Positions 27,652-36,891 of a stretch of 64,000 nucleotides of DNA are shown piece after piece. Each line of letters begins with the position of its first letter. The stretch's first letter is position 1. A program made the translations under genes and the position numbers. The DNA is taken from NCBI RefSeq assembly GCF_005771495.1, contig NZ_VAUW01000007.1, forward strand, positions 1 to 64,000, given 5' to 3'. The notes under the pieces were generated by a model, which saw only the letters and a list, made by a program, of their open reading frames with translations, ran no database searches and was not told where the DNA came from. The DNA comes from Maribacter sp. ACAM166 (lineage in GTDB: Bacteria > Bacteroidota > Bacteroidia > Flavobacteriales > Flavobacteriaceae).

Positions 27652-30600
27652 ATGAGTCAAAAACTTGATTACAAGTCGATTAAATCCAAAAAAAGGTTTT
27701 CCTTTTTTAAAACTGGATTTTTATCGATGCTCATGTGTCTTGGTGCACAAATGGCGCAGGCAAATGAAATGGCTAGTACTTCAGATGAAGTGAAAGCTAA
27801 AACAGTACAATCAACAGTTACAGGTACAGTAACAGATAATTTAGGCACACCACTACCGGGTGCTAACGTAGTGGAAAAAGGTACTACGAATGGCACACAA
27901 ACGGATTTTGATGGTAATTTCACTCTAAATGTAGAGTCGGGTGCAACTTTAATGTTTAGTTATATTGGTTTTGAAAGACAGGAAATCGCTGTTAACGGAA
28001 AATCTGTTATCAATGCAACTCTTGCCGAAGATGCTGCTGCCTTAGATGAAGTAGTTGTTACAGGATACCAGGTACAAACTAAACGTGAAACAACAGCTGC
28101 AGTTTCAATTGTGGCCGCTGAAGATTTAGCTGCGGTACCTTCTGGTAATATTGAACAACAATTACAAGGTAGGGTTGCTGGTGTTACCGTTCTTACAAAT
28201 GGACAACCAGGTACTACCAGTCAAATTAGGGTACGTGGTTTCAACTCGTTTGGAAACAATGCTCCTTTATATGTTGTAGATGGAGTACCCACAAGAAATG
28301 TTGATTTTATAAACCCAGACGATGTTCAGACGGCAACGGTACTTAAAGATGCTGCCGCTGCATCCATTTATGGAGCTAGGGCTGCAAACGGGGTTATTGT
28401 TTATACAACTAAACAAGGTTCTAGATCTAAAAGGAAAACTTCAATGACCTTGAACATCAATAGTGGTGTCGTAGATCCAAATGTTGCCGGTTCGCCTAAT
28501 CAACTTAACCCTTTGGACATGGCAAAGTATACCCATATAGGGTATGAGAACAATGCAGCTGCAAATAGTACTGCTGTTCAATATACGCACCCTCAGTATG
28601 GTTCGAACGCTACACCTACAATACCAGACTATTTACATGCAAATGGTCAAAATGGTGTTAGTGCCGGTGATGTTAACTTAGCAGCCGTAAGAGCAGCTTA
28701 TGAAGCTGATCCTGACAATGTATTCTTAATACGCCCCAACTTAGCCGGTACGAACTGGTATAAAGAAATTACCAGAATAGCCCCACAGAGCAGGGTTAGT
28801 TTAGGTTTTGACGGTGGTAATGAAAATGGCCGCTTTTACATGGGTGTTTCTGCGCAAAATCAAGACGGTATTGTACTTGCCCAAGAATTTTCAAGATATG
28901 CAGCGCGTTTTAACTCTGAATGGGATATTGCTCCATGGTTATCTATCGGTGAAAATTTTCAAGTTACTTATAGATCAGCTGTTGGTATTGCAGGTGGTGC
29001 AGGTGGTGTAGAAGTTGCCGATGATGAATCTGAAGTTTTGTCTGCATTTAGAATGCCTACAATTATTCCTGTTAGGGATGAATTTGGAAGCTATGCCAGT
29101 ACTAAGGCAGCTGGGTTCAACAACCCAAGAAACCCGGTTAGACGATTAAAACTGAACAATGGTGATGACAAATCTTATAACATAGGTGGTTTTGGTAATA
29201 TGTATGCGTTGATTAAGCCACTTGAGGGCCTAACGTTACGATCTAGCCTTGGAGGTAGTTATGGAAATTATCATTTTGTAGATTATAATTACAAATACTT
29301 GGGTGATTCAGAGCCTGAGGCAAGTAACTCTTTTAGTGAAGGTAGTGGCTATGGTTTTTCATGGACATTCACCAACACATTTAGTTATGAGAAATTATTC
29401 GGTCAACATAAAATTACCGCCTTTGGTGGTATAGAAGCGTTGAATACTGGGAGAGGAAGAAATATTTCCGGTAACGGTATTAATCCATTTTCTACAGATT
29501 TAGATTTCCAAAGTTTAACAGTTGTACAAAGTCCTAATGTAAACAGTAATCAGTTTAAAGGATCAACGTACTTCTCTACATTTGGTAAATTGGATTATAA
29601 TTTTAACGAAAAATACTATGTAACCGGTGTACTTCGTCGTGATGGGTCTTCCCGTTTTGGTCAAAATAAACGATATGGTACGTTCCCTGCAGCATCTGCC
29701 GCTTGGAGAGTTATTGCTGAACCATTTATGCAAAACCAAGATGTTATCTCTGATTTGAAGGTTAGAGTTGGATGGGGTGAAATGGGTAGTGATTCTAACG
29801 TATCACCAAATAACCAGTATTCTTTATTTGCTTCTGATCGTGGAAATACTTTTTATCCGATCAATGGACAAAATAGTGGTGCAGATGAAGGATTTGCCGC
29901 TAGTAGAATTGGTAACCCAAATGCACAATGGGAAACTTCTGAAACAACCAACATTGGTTTAGATCTTTCTATGTTCAATAACAAATTTGAGCTTATTGTA
30001 GATTTGTGGAAAAAGGACACTAGAGACCTTTTGTATCAAGTACCATTACCTGGTGTAGCTGGTAATTATGCTTCAGCACCATCTGTAAACATTGGTGGGA
30101 TGAGCAATAAAGGTATTGATATTGAACTCGTTGGTAGAGGTAATTTCACTGAAGACCTTTCATTCGAAGTTCACAGTACGAATTCTTTACTTAAAAACGA
30201 AATTACAGCATTGGCACCAGGTATTGATGCTTTTGGAGACAACATCTCATATAGAGGAATTGCTCCTATCAGAAACTCTGTAGGCGAGTCTATCTCCACC
30301 TTCTTTGGTTATAATGTAATAGGATATTTTAATAGTGCAGATGAAGTTGCTAACTCACCAGAACAAGATGGTAAAGGGTTAGGTCGTTTTAGGTATGAGG
30401 ATGTTGATGGTGATGGAGCCATTACACCAGATGATAGAACGGTAATAGGGAGCGCAGTTCCTGATTTCACCGGTGGTTTAGACTTAGTCTTACGTTATAA
30501 AAATATAGAATTCCAAACGTACTGGTATGGTTCTGTTGGTAACGAAATATTCAACCAGTCGAAATGGTTTACTGATTTCTTTGGTACGTTTGAAGGATCT

Positions 30601-30963
30601 GCCAAAGGCGAGGGTGCATTTAATTCTTGGACTCCACAATTAGGTAATAATGCAGGAAGCCCAATTTGGGAAAGTGCTTCTAATCTTAGTACAAGTGGTG
30701 CGTCTAACTCATGGTATGTAGAAGATGGTAGTTATTTAAGATTGGTACAGTTGCGTATTGGATATAGTTTTGACACAAACTTAGTTGAAAGCATGGGCCT
30801 TCGTAAATTTTCGGTAGGCTTATCTGCTAACAACATTTGGACACTTACCGACTATAGTGGTCTTGATCCACAAGTAGCTGGTCCTGATACTAACTTCGGA
30901 ATCGATGTTGGTAACTTCCCTGTTACTCCAAGTTACGCAATCACCTTAGAAATAGGTATTTAA
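27652..30963 (+). CDS. SusC/RagA-family TonB-linked outer-membrane transporter (SusC1)
   Basis: 1103-residue TonB-dependent importer that works with the SusD lipoprotein encoded 56 bp downstream. It has an unusually long N-terminal leader with a basic region (MSQKLDYKSIKSKKRFSF) before the hydrophobic core (about 20-37). A carboxypeptidase-regulatory-like beta-sandwich is at 55-128 and the DEVVVTGY signature at 132-139. The plug follows at about 140-260 (LQGRVAGV, IRVRGFNSFGNNAPLYVVDGV, LKDAAAASIYGARAANGVI), then the barrel. A calcium-loop-like DVDGDGAITPDDRT lies near residue 917. No STN domain, so anti-sigma signalling is unlikely. The transported substrate is unknown; there are no adjacent carbohydrate-active enzymes. 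Confidence 0.93.
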   Translation: MSQKLDYKSIKSKKRFSFFKTGFLSMLMCLGAQMAQANEMASTSDEVKAKTVQSTVTGTVTDNLGTPLPGANVVEKGTTNGTQTDFDGNFTLNVESGATLMFSYIGFERQEIAVNGKSVINATLAEDAAALDEVVVTGYQVQTKRETTAAVSIVAAEDLAAVPSGNIEQQLQGRVAGVTVLTNGQPGTTSQIRVRGFNSFGNNAPLYVVDGVPTRNVDFINPDDVQTATVLKDAAAASIYGARAANGVIVYTTKQGSRSKRKTSMTLNINSGVVDPNVAGSPNQLNPLDMAKYTHIGYENNAAANSTAVQYTHPQYGSNATPTIPDYLHANGQNGVSAGDVNLAAVRAAYEADPDNVFLIRPNLAGTNWYKEITRIAPQSRVSLGFDGGNENGRFYMGVSAQNQDGIVLAQEFSRYAARFNSEWDIAPWLSIGENFQVTYRSAVGIAGGAGGVEVADDESEVLSAFRMPTIIPVRDEFGSYASTKAAGFNNPRNPVRRLKLNNGDDKSYNIGGFGNMYALIKPLEGLTLRSSLGGSYGNYHFVDYNYKYLGDSEPEASNSFSEGSGYGFSWTFTNTFSYEKLFGQHKITAFGGIEALNTGRGRNISGNGINPFSTDLDFQSLTVVQSPNVNSNQFKGSTYFSTFGKLDYNFNEKYYVTGVLRRDGSSRFGQNKRYGTFPAASAAWRVIAEPFMQNQDVISDLKVRVGWGEMGSDSNVSPNNQYSLFASDRGNTFYPINGQNSGADEGFAASRIGNPNAQWETSETTNIGLDLSMFNNKFELIVDLWKKDTRDLLYQVPLPGVAGNYASAPSVNIGGMSNKGIDIELVGRGNFTEDLSFEVHSTNSLLKNEITALAPGIDAFGDNISYRGIAPIRNSVGESISTFFGYNVIGYFNSADEVANSPEQDGKGLGRFRYEDVDGDGAITPDDRTVIGSAVPDFTGGLDLVLRYKNIEFQTYWYGSVGNEIFNQSKWFTDFFGTFEGSAKGEGAFNSWTPQLGNNAGSPIWESASNLSTSGASNSWYVEDGSYLRLVQLRIGYSFDTNLVESMGLRKFSVGLSANNIWTLTDYSGLDPQVAGPDTNFGIDVGNFPVTPSYAITLEIGI

Positions 30964-31019
30964 TAGCTGAATAATCAAAAAATTATACAATAATTAGTAA
31001 CTTTAAGAAAAAGTAAACT

Positions 31020-32768
31020 ATGAAAACATTTAAATTTAAAAAACCATCACTATTTATAGGCGCGTTGCTTCTGGCATCGATGTCTTGTAGTGATGAATTT
31101 TTGCAAGTAGCCCCAACGGACTCACTTGCAGATGCTCAAGTAAGCACCAAAGCCGGTATAGACGGTTTATTAATTGGTACGTACTCTGCACTTAATGGCG
31201 TGTTCGGTAACCGTTTTGAAGGCCCTAACCATTGGGCTACCGGATCAATTGTTGGTGGCGAAGCCAATAAAGGAACGGATGCGGGAGATTATAGTTCCCT
31301 TAACCCTATTCAACGCTATGAAGCTAGCCCAATAGATCCAAACAATGACTTCAACAATCTTTGGAAAGGTAGATATGAAGGGATTAGCAGAGCCAACAAA
31401 GTGTTGACGGCTATAACAATTTCAACTGAATTATCAGCAGCAGACGCCGCACGACTTTCAGGTGAAGCTCGAATGCTTAGAGGTCACTTTTATTTCGATT
31501 TAAAAAAACACTTTAACAATATCGTAGTTTTTGATGAAACTGTCGCTTCAGAAGATTTGGCAACACTTTCTAACAACGGTGATGCTTGGGCTATTATTGA
31601 GGCTGACTTACAGTTTGCCTATGATAATTTGCCTGGTGTAAATGGAGCAGGCCGCGTAAATAAGTGGGCCGCTGCGGCATTGATGGGTAAAGCTAAATTG
31701 TATCAACAAAAATTTGGCGAAGCTAAAACTTGGTTTGATGATGTTATAGATAATGGAGTAACTTCTAATGGTATTAAATATGCTTTGTTAGATGATTATG
31801 CCCAAATCTTTAATGCGGAAAATGACAATCATGCAGAAGCTGTATTTGATGTAGAATCTGCAAATAATACGGGTAGTGTTCAAAATTCGAATGCTTTTGA
31901 TGATTTAAACTACCCATACAACACAGGTCCTGATGGCCCTGGTAACTGTTGTGGTTTCTTTCAACCTAGTTTTGAAATGGCAAATTCATTTAGAACAGGA
32001 GCTGATGGTTTACCTCTTTTAGACAAATCTTATAATAGCGCTGCAAATGCAGTTAAAAATGATTTTGGCCTTGAAGCAGATGAGCCTTTTGTAGAAGATG
32101 CAGACCCATTAGATCCTAGAATTGATCATGTAATTGGTAGAAGAGGAATTCCTTATTTAGATTGGATTGAACACCCAGGAAAAGCATGGATTCGTAGCCA
32201 ACCTTACGCTGGACCATATTCTCCAAAGAAATATATTTATTACAGAAGTCAAGAAAATAGCTTTACTGATGGTAGCTCATGGACACGTGGTTATGCAACA
32301 ATGAATTATACAATCATTCGATTTGCTGACGTTTTATTAATGGCCGCAGAAGCTGAAATAGAAGCACCAGGTGGTTCTTTGTCTACAGCTTTAGATTATG
32401 TCAACCAAGTAAGAAGAAGAGCTGCAAACTCTGAACATTGGGTGAAGGAATATGATTCTGCTGATAATGCTGCTAACTATGTAATATCTGAGTATACTTC
32501 TTTTCCTAATGCAGATTTTGCAAGAGATGCAGTACGTTTCGAAAGAAAACTTGAACTTGGAGAAGAAGGACATCGTTTCTTTGATTTGGTAAGATGGGGA
32601 GTTGCAGCTGAAGAGCTTAATGCTTATTTAGATTACGAATCAACATTGTTGATTACCAAATTTGGAGGTGCGAGCTTTACGACTGGTAAAAATGAATTTT
32701 TCCCAATACCACAAGCACAAATTGATATTACTGGATCTGATATTTTAATACAAAATCCAGGATACTAA
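31020..32768 (+). CDS. SusD/RagB-family outer-membrane lipoprotein (SusD1)
   Basis: 582-residue substrate-binding lid for SusC1. The lipoprotein signal ends at C23, and the following SDEF is acidic, as in flavobacterial surface-export signals. TPR-like helices occur in the N-terminal half (LWKGRYEGISRANKVL, EARMLRGHFYFDLKKHF, KWAAAALMGKAKLY), and the C-terminal SusD domain includes IRFADVLLMAAEAEIEA, RFERKLELGEEGHRFFDLVRWG and FFPIPQAQID. A Cys-Cys-Gly-Phe motif (near residue 305) also occurs in SusD2, which suggests the same subfamily. A strong terminator follows. Confidence 0.93.
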   Translation: MKTFKFKKPSLFIGALLLASMSCSDEFLQVAPTDSLADAQVSTKAGIDGLLIGTYSALNGVFGNRFEGPNHWATGSIVGGEANKGTDAGDYSSLNPIQRYEASPIDPNNDFNNLWKGRYEGISRANKVLTAITISTELSAADAARLSGEARMLRGHFYFDLKKHFNNIVVFDETVASEDLATLSNNGDAWAIIEADLQFAYDNLPGVNGAGRVNKWAAAALMGKAKLYQQKFGEAKTWFDDVIDNGVTSNGIKYALLDDYAQIFNAENDNHAEAVFDVESANNTGSVQNSNAFDDLNYPYNTGPDGPGNCCGFFQPSFEMANSFRTGADGLPLLDKSYNSAANAVKNDFGLEADEPFVEDADPLDPRIDHVIGRRGIPYLDWIEHPGKAWIRSQPYAGPYSPKKYIYYRSQENSFTDGSSWTRGYATMNYTIIRFADVLLMAAEAEIEAPGGSLSTALDYVNQVRRRAANSEHWVKEYDSADNAANYVISEYTSFPNADFARDAVRFERKLELGEEGHRFFDLVRWGVAAEELNAYLDYESTLLITKFGGASFTTGKNEFFPIPQAQIDITGSDILIQNPGY

Positions 32769-32794
32769 TTATAGTATAGTAATTACATTTTTAG

Positions 32795-32829
32795 AAAAAG
32801 GCTACCAATTATGGTAGCCTTTTTTTTTG
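32795..32829 (+). terminator. Rho-independent terminator after susD1
   Basis: Perfect 10-bp stem AAGGCTACCA / TGGTAGCCTT (32798-32807 and 32812-32821) with loop ATTA and nine T residues. It separates susC1D1 from the FG-GAP gene transcriptionally. Confidence 0.92.
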
Positions 32830-32857
32830 TTACTTCCATTAGGTTCTTGCATATTTG
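32826..32857 (+). promoter_or_regulatory. Promoter of the first VCBS/ASPIC gene
   Basis: TTTG (32826-32829), a 20-bp spacer and CATATTTG (32850-32857, seven of eight consensus positions) lie right after the terminator. Transcription would begin near 32864, about 17 nt before the ATG at 32881, which also rules out the longer reading frame that opens at 32827. Confidence 0.5.
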
Positions 32858-32880
32858 TAAAAGTATATTTCAAAATAAAA

Positions 32881-35800
32881 ATGAAGAATTTAAAATTCCA
32901 AATAGCTATTTTTTTAACACTAAGTATTCTTTCAGGATGTAATAAGACGGAATCTAAACCACTATTCTCAAAAGTTGACACCAGTACATCAGGACTTAAC
33001 TTTAACAATCAATTGTTTGAAAATGATTCCATCAACATTTTAGACAATGAATTTGTATATAATGGAGCAGGAGTTGCCATTGCCGATATAAATGGAGATG
33101 GTTTAGAAGATATATTCCTTGTTGGTAACCAGGTGGACAATACGTTGTTTCTCAATGAAGGTAAATTAAAGTTCAAAGATATTAGCAAAGAAGCAAATAT
33201 TGGAAAAACAGACACTTTACAATGGTCTTCTGGAATAACGGTTCTTGACATAAATTTAGATGGATTACAGGATATCTATATCTGTAATACCTTTAGAAAA
33301 GATAGTACACTTAGAAAAAATCTATTGTATATTAACCAAGGAAATAGCGAAACAAATATTCCCATTTTCAAAGAAGAAGCTGCAAAATATGGTTTAGACG
33401 ACCAGACCTATTCTTCTCATGCGCAGTTTTTTGATTATGACAACGACGGTGATTTAGATGTATTTATTGGAGTGAACCGTATTGAGGGAATAAATCCAAA
33501 TGAATTTAGTCCCTTAACTGATGACGGCACTTCGAAAAGTAAAGACATATTATATGAAAATATTTATATAGACAGTTTAAATCAACGAAAATTTATTGAC
33601 ATTTCAGAACAGGCAGGTATTCGATATCATGGGTATAGCCATAGTACCTTAATCAATGATTTTAATGAAGATGGATGGCCAGATATTTATGTTGCGAATG
33701 ACTTTCTAAGTAATGATTTAATTTATATTAACAATCAAAATGGCTCCTTCACAAATAAGGCTGGTGAAATTTTTAAACATTTTAGTCTTTCATCTATGGG
33801 TAGTGATATTACAGACGTCAATAATAATGGCCGTATGGACCTTTTCACGACCGAAATGCAACCTTACTACAATAAAAGAAAAAAACTATTTCAAGGTCCT
33901 AGCAGTTATCAAAAGGAAATTTTCACAAGAAAGTATTTATATGAGCATCAATACACACGAAACACTTTACAACAGAATTTAGGTATCAATCCAGAGAGCA
34001 AACTACCAATTTTCGGTGAAATTGGCATGTATGCTGGGGTGCAAGAAACAGATTGGAGCTGGGCCCCCCTATTTGCAGATTATGATAATGACGGATGGAA
34101 GGATTTACTTATTACCAATGGTTTCCCGAAAGATGTTACGGATCGTGATTTTGGTGATTTTAGAATTACCGCCAGTAGATTGGTAAGCAAAGAAAGGTTA
34201 ATTGAAGCCATACCTGAAATTAAGATTCCAAACTTTATTTTTAAAAATTCGGAAGGAAAAGGTTTTGTGGATGTGACAAAAGACTGGGGATTGAATTTTG
34301 GCACTTTTTCTAATGGAGCAGCGTATGGCGATTTAGATAATGATGGAGATCTAGATTTAGTAATAAATAATATTAATGATCCAGTTTTATTAATGGAAAA
34401 CCATTTAAATGAAATATCTCCAGATGAAAATTTCCTGAGAATAAAGCTCGTAGGAGAGGAAAACAACCCCGAGGCAATTGGTAGTAGTATTATAGCCTAT
34501 TATGACAACCAACAACAGCGCCAATCATTACTTTCAGGTAGGGGATATTTATCACAACCAGAGAAAACATTTCATATTGGTCTTGGAAAAACAAAAAAAG
34601 TGGATAGTTTAAAAATAATCTGGCCAAACGGGAATGTACAAATTGAAACTAATAGTATCATAAATAAGCTAAACAAGTACACGTATCAACCTTCAAAACT
34701 TAGTGTAAATAATTATACTATTACACCCTTATTTAGCAAGGCATCAGATAGTCTAGGATTAAATTATTTGAGCAAGGATAATGATTTTATTGATTTTAAT
34801 TTTCAGAGAACTTTACCACACAAATTCTCTCAATATGGCCCTTCAATTGCTGTTGGAGATATTAATGGTGATAATTTAGAAGATATTTTTATAGCCGCTA
34901 GTAGAGGTGAAAATGAGGCTTGGTTTTTACAGACTTCAGAAAGTACATTTACAAAAACTATAGTCTCGTATAAAAGTGATGAAAAGCTAGAAGACGATTC
35001 TAGCTCTTTATTATTTGACGCTGATGGAGACGGGGATTTAGATTTATATTTGGCTAGGGGAAGCGCTCAATATCCCTCAGGTGATAATTTATATAAAGAC
35101 AAGCTATTAATTAATGATGGCAAAGGAAATTTCTCTGATTTTTCTGATGCCATTCCTGATTTGAACACAAATTCGACCTGTGTTAAAGCTGCTGATTTTG
35201 ACAAGGATGGAGATTTAGATCTTTTTGTGGGTAGTAGAGTTTTACCATTTTCCTACCCTTCTTCTGATAGGTCCTATATTTTTGAAAATCAATCTGAAGG
35301 GGATACAATAAAATTTGTAGACGTAACCAAGAAGATAAACCCGAACTTAGAATTTCCTGGGCTCATAAGTGATGCTTTATGGACTGATTTCAACAACGAT
35401 TTTTGGCCAGATCTGATTTTAGCAGGTGAATGGATGCCCCTTCGCTTTTTTGAAAACAGAGAAGGTAAATTAGTTGAAGTTACTGATAACTCTGGTATTC
35501 AAAACAAACTTGGCTGGTGGAATAGCTTATCTGCAGGTGATTTAGATAATGATGGGGATACCGACTACATAGCTGGCAATTTTGGTCGAAATATAAACTT
35601 TCAAGGTACCGAGGACCAACCTATTCGTTTATATGCAAAAGATTTGGACAATAATGGCTCAATTGACCCATTGCTATCATTTTATCTTAGAGATAGTATT
35701 GGTACTAAAAAAGAATACCTCTATCATCCGTGGCAAGATGTTATCAAACAATATGTCGGTATAAGAAAAAAATACAATTCTTTCGGAGCATTTGGTTCTG

Positions 35801-36441
35801 CTACACTACCTGAGATGTTTAGCGATGGCCTACTTGATGATGCCACCAAACTTAGTTTTAATTACATGGAAACGTCTTTAGTTGAAAATTTAGGTAACGG
35901 TAAATTTAAAATCCATCCGCTACCTATGGAAATACAGTATGCTCCTATCTATGGCATACTATTACAAGATATTAATGCTGATGAATTATTAGATGTTGTG
36001 GTTGTGGGTAATGATTTTGGGATGGAAGTTCAACAAGGCATGGCAGATGCATTGCTTGGTTTAGTTCTAAAAAATGAAGGTGATTTAAAAATGACAGCAT
36101 TATCACTAAATGAAACTCACTTTTATGTACCTGGTGACGCGAAGGCTTTGGTCAATGTGAATTTGAACAACGGAAATGAATTAATAATTGCTTCTCAGAA
36201 TAATGATTCATTAAAGATCCATGAGTACATCAAAAAAAGAACTGGTAAGCTTGTAAATTTCAAACCTGATGAAGTTAAAGCAGTTCTTAATTATACGGAT
36301 GGCTCAAAAAGAATTCAAGAAGTATATTGGGGTGATAGTTTCAATTCTCAATCGACCCAAAACATTTTGGTTACTGATAAAATTTTAGAAATTAATTTCT
36401 TTAACAAAAGTGGAGGTATTTCTAGGAATCTAACTTTTTAA
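32881..36441 (+). CDS. FG-GAP/VCBS-repeat lipoprotein with ASPIC/UnbV domain (VCBS1)
   Basis: 1186 residues from ATG 32881, giving a lipoprotein signal with lipobox LSGC (C20). The first half holds repeated FG-GAP/VCBS blades with calcium-type loops (DINGDGLEDIF, DYDNDGDLDVFIG, DFNEDGWPDIYVAND, DLDNDGDLDLVINN). About 515-600 is an ASPIC/UnbV domain (GRGYLSQPEKTFHIGLG, then IIWPNG). About 640-1180 contains a second set of blades (DINGDNLEDIFIAAS, DADGDGDLDLYLARG, DLDNDGDTDYIAGNFGRN). A block DWSWAPLFADYDNDG to DFGDF near 391-428 is strongly conserved in the paralogue. Related to CRTAC1-like proteins; predicted to be a calcium-binding double beta-propeller on the cell surface. Role unknown; association with SusCD suggests nutrient capture or processing. 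Confidence 0.88.
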   Translation: MKNLKFQIAIFLTLSILSGCNKTESKPLFSKVDTSTSGLNFNNQLFENDSINILDNEFVYNGAGVAIADINGDGLEDIFLVGNQVDNTLFLNEGKLKFKDISKEANIGKTDTLQWSSGITVLDINLDGLQDIYICNTFRKDSTLRKNLLYINQGNSETNIPIFKEEAAKYGLDDQTYSSHAQFFDYDNDGDLDVFIGVNRIEGINPNEFSPLTDDGTSKSKDILYENIYIDSLNQRKFIDISEQAGIRYHGYSHSTLINDFNEDGWPDIYVANDFLSNDLIYINNQNGSFTNKAGEIFKHFSLSSMGSDITDVNNNGRMDLFTTEMQPYYNKRKKLFQGPSSYQKEIFTRKYLYEHQYTRNTLQQNLGINPESKLPIFGEIGMYAGVQETDWSWAPLFADYDNDGWKDLLITNGFPKDVTDRDFGDFRITASRLVSKERLIEAIPEIKIPNFIFKNSEGKGFVDVTKDWGLNFGTFSNGAAYGDLDNDGDLDLVINNINDPVLLMENHLNEISPDENFLRIKLVGEENNPEAIGSSIIAYYDNQQQRQSLLSGRGYLSQPEKTFHIGLGKTKKVDSLKIIWPNGNVQIETNSIINKLNKYTYQPSKLSVNNYTITPLFSKASDSLGLNYLSKDNDFIDFNFQRTLPHKFSQYGPSIAVGDINGDNLEDIFIAASRGENEAWFLQTSESTFTKTIVSYKSDEKLEDDSSSLLFDADGDGDLDLYLARGSAQYPSGDNLYKDKLLINDGKGNFSDFSDAIPDLNTNSTCVKAADFDKDGDLDLFVGSRVLPFSYPSSDRSYIFENQSEGDTIKFVDVTKKINPNLEFPGLISDALWTDFNNDFWPDLILAGEWMPLRFFENREGKLVEVTDNSGIQNKLGWWNSLSAGDLDNDGDTDYIAGNFGRNINFQGTEDQPIRLYAKDLDNNGSIDPLLSFYLRDSIGTKKEYLYHPWQDVIKQYVGIRKKYNSFGAFGSATLPEMFSDGLLDDATKLSFNYMETSLVENLGNGKFKIHPLPMEIQYAPIYGILLQDINADELLDVVVVGNDFGMEVQQGMADALLGLVLKNEGDLKMTALSLNETHFYVPGDAKALVNVNLNNGNELIIASQNNDSLKIHEYIKKRTGKLVNFKPDEVKAVLNYTDGSKRIQEVYWGDSFNSQSTQNILVTDKILEINFFNKSGGISRNLTF

Positions 36442-36891
36442 ATGAATAGATAATTTGCATATAACTCAAGTAAAAATTACTTTCTTTACGTTTGATTAAT
36501 CACCTAATCTACATGCATCACAAATCCATAAAATTACCACTTCGGAGCCAAATTAATACGTATAGTATATGCACAACAGGCTTTTGAAGAGTACATTCTT
36601 TGATTTGACTTAATATAAACAGGAGTAATTTTTTAGAAGCAGCTAACTTTATATTTCTTTTGAACATATCTATGGCAAACATAGATGATAAAATCTATCG
36701 AAGATTTCAAAATTTGATAAGATAGAAGTTTTTAAGTAATTTTTTTACATCCGTATTTAAGGTTGAACTATTTTATAGTCACTTGCAGAACATCAAGACG
36801 TGTAAGAAGTTCAAAAAACAAGCATTAGGTATACTTTATTTAGTTTATTTTTAAACTCATTTAATCGAGTTATCTTATTAAACTAAAATGT
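36442..36891. other. Long intergenic region between the two VCBS genes
   Basis: 450 bp without a supported gene. It contains two adjacent perfect hairpins, ATCTATG-GCAAA-CATAGAT (36668-36686) and AAATCT-ATCGA-AGATTT (36691-36707), and one -7-like TACGTTTG (36487-36494) whose nearest TTTG is too far away (29 bp). It has no T-run terminator and no Shine-Dalgarno-led short frame. The length is unusual within an otherwise tight locus; it may hold the promoter of the second VCBS gene or a decayed gene. Confidence 0.4.

Noticed and set aside
32827-32880. Upstream extension of VCBS1 by 18 codons
   Set aside because: The extension covers the terminator T-run and the probable promoter and would bury the lipoprotein signal; ATG 32881 is preferred.
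34080-34466. A 128-codon minus-strand frame inside VCBS1
   Set aside because: It is an antisense reading of repeated DNDG-type coding, and similar shadows occur in VCBS2.
36487-36494. TACGTTTG as a complete promoter for VCBS2
   Set aside because: The nearest TTTG is 29 bp upstream, outside the usual spacing, and the site lies about 400 bp before the gene.
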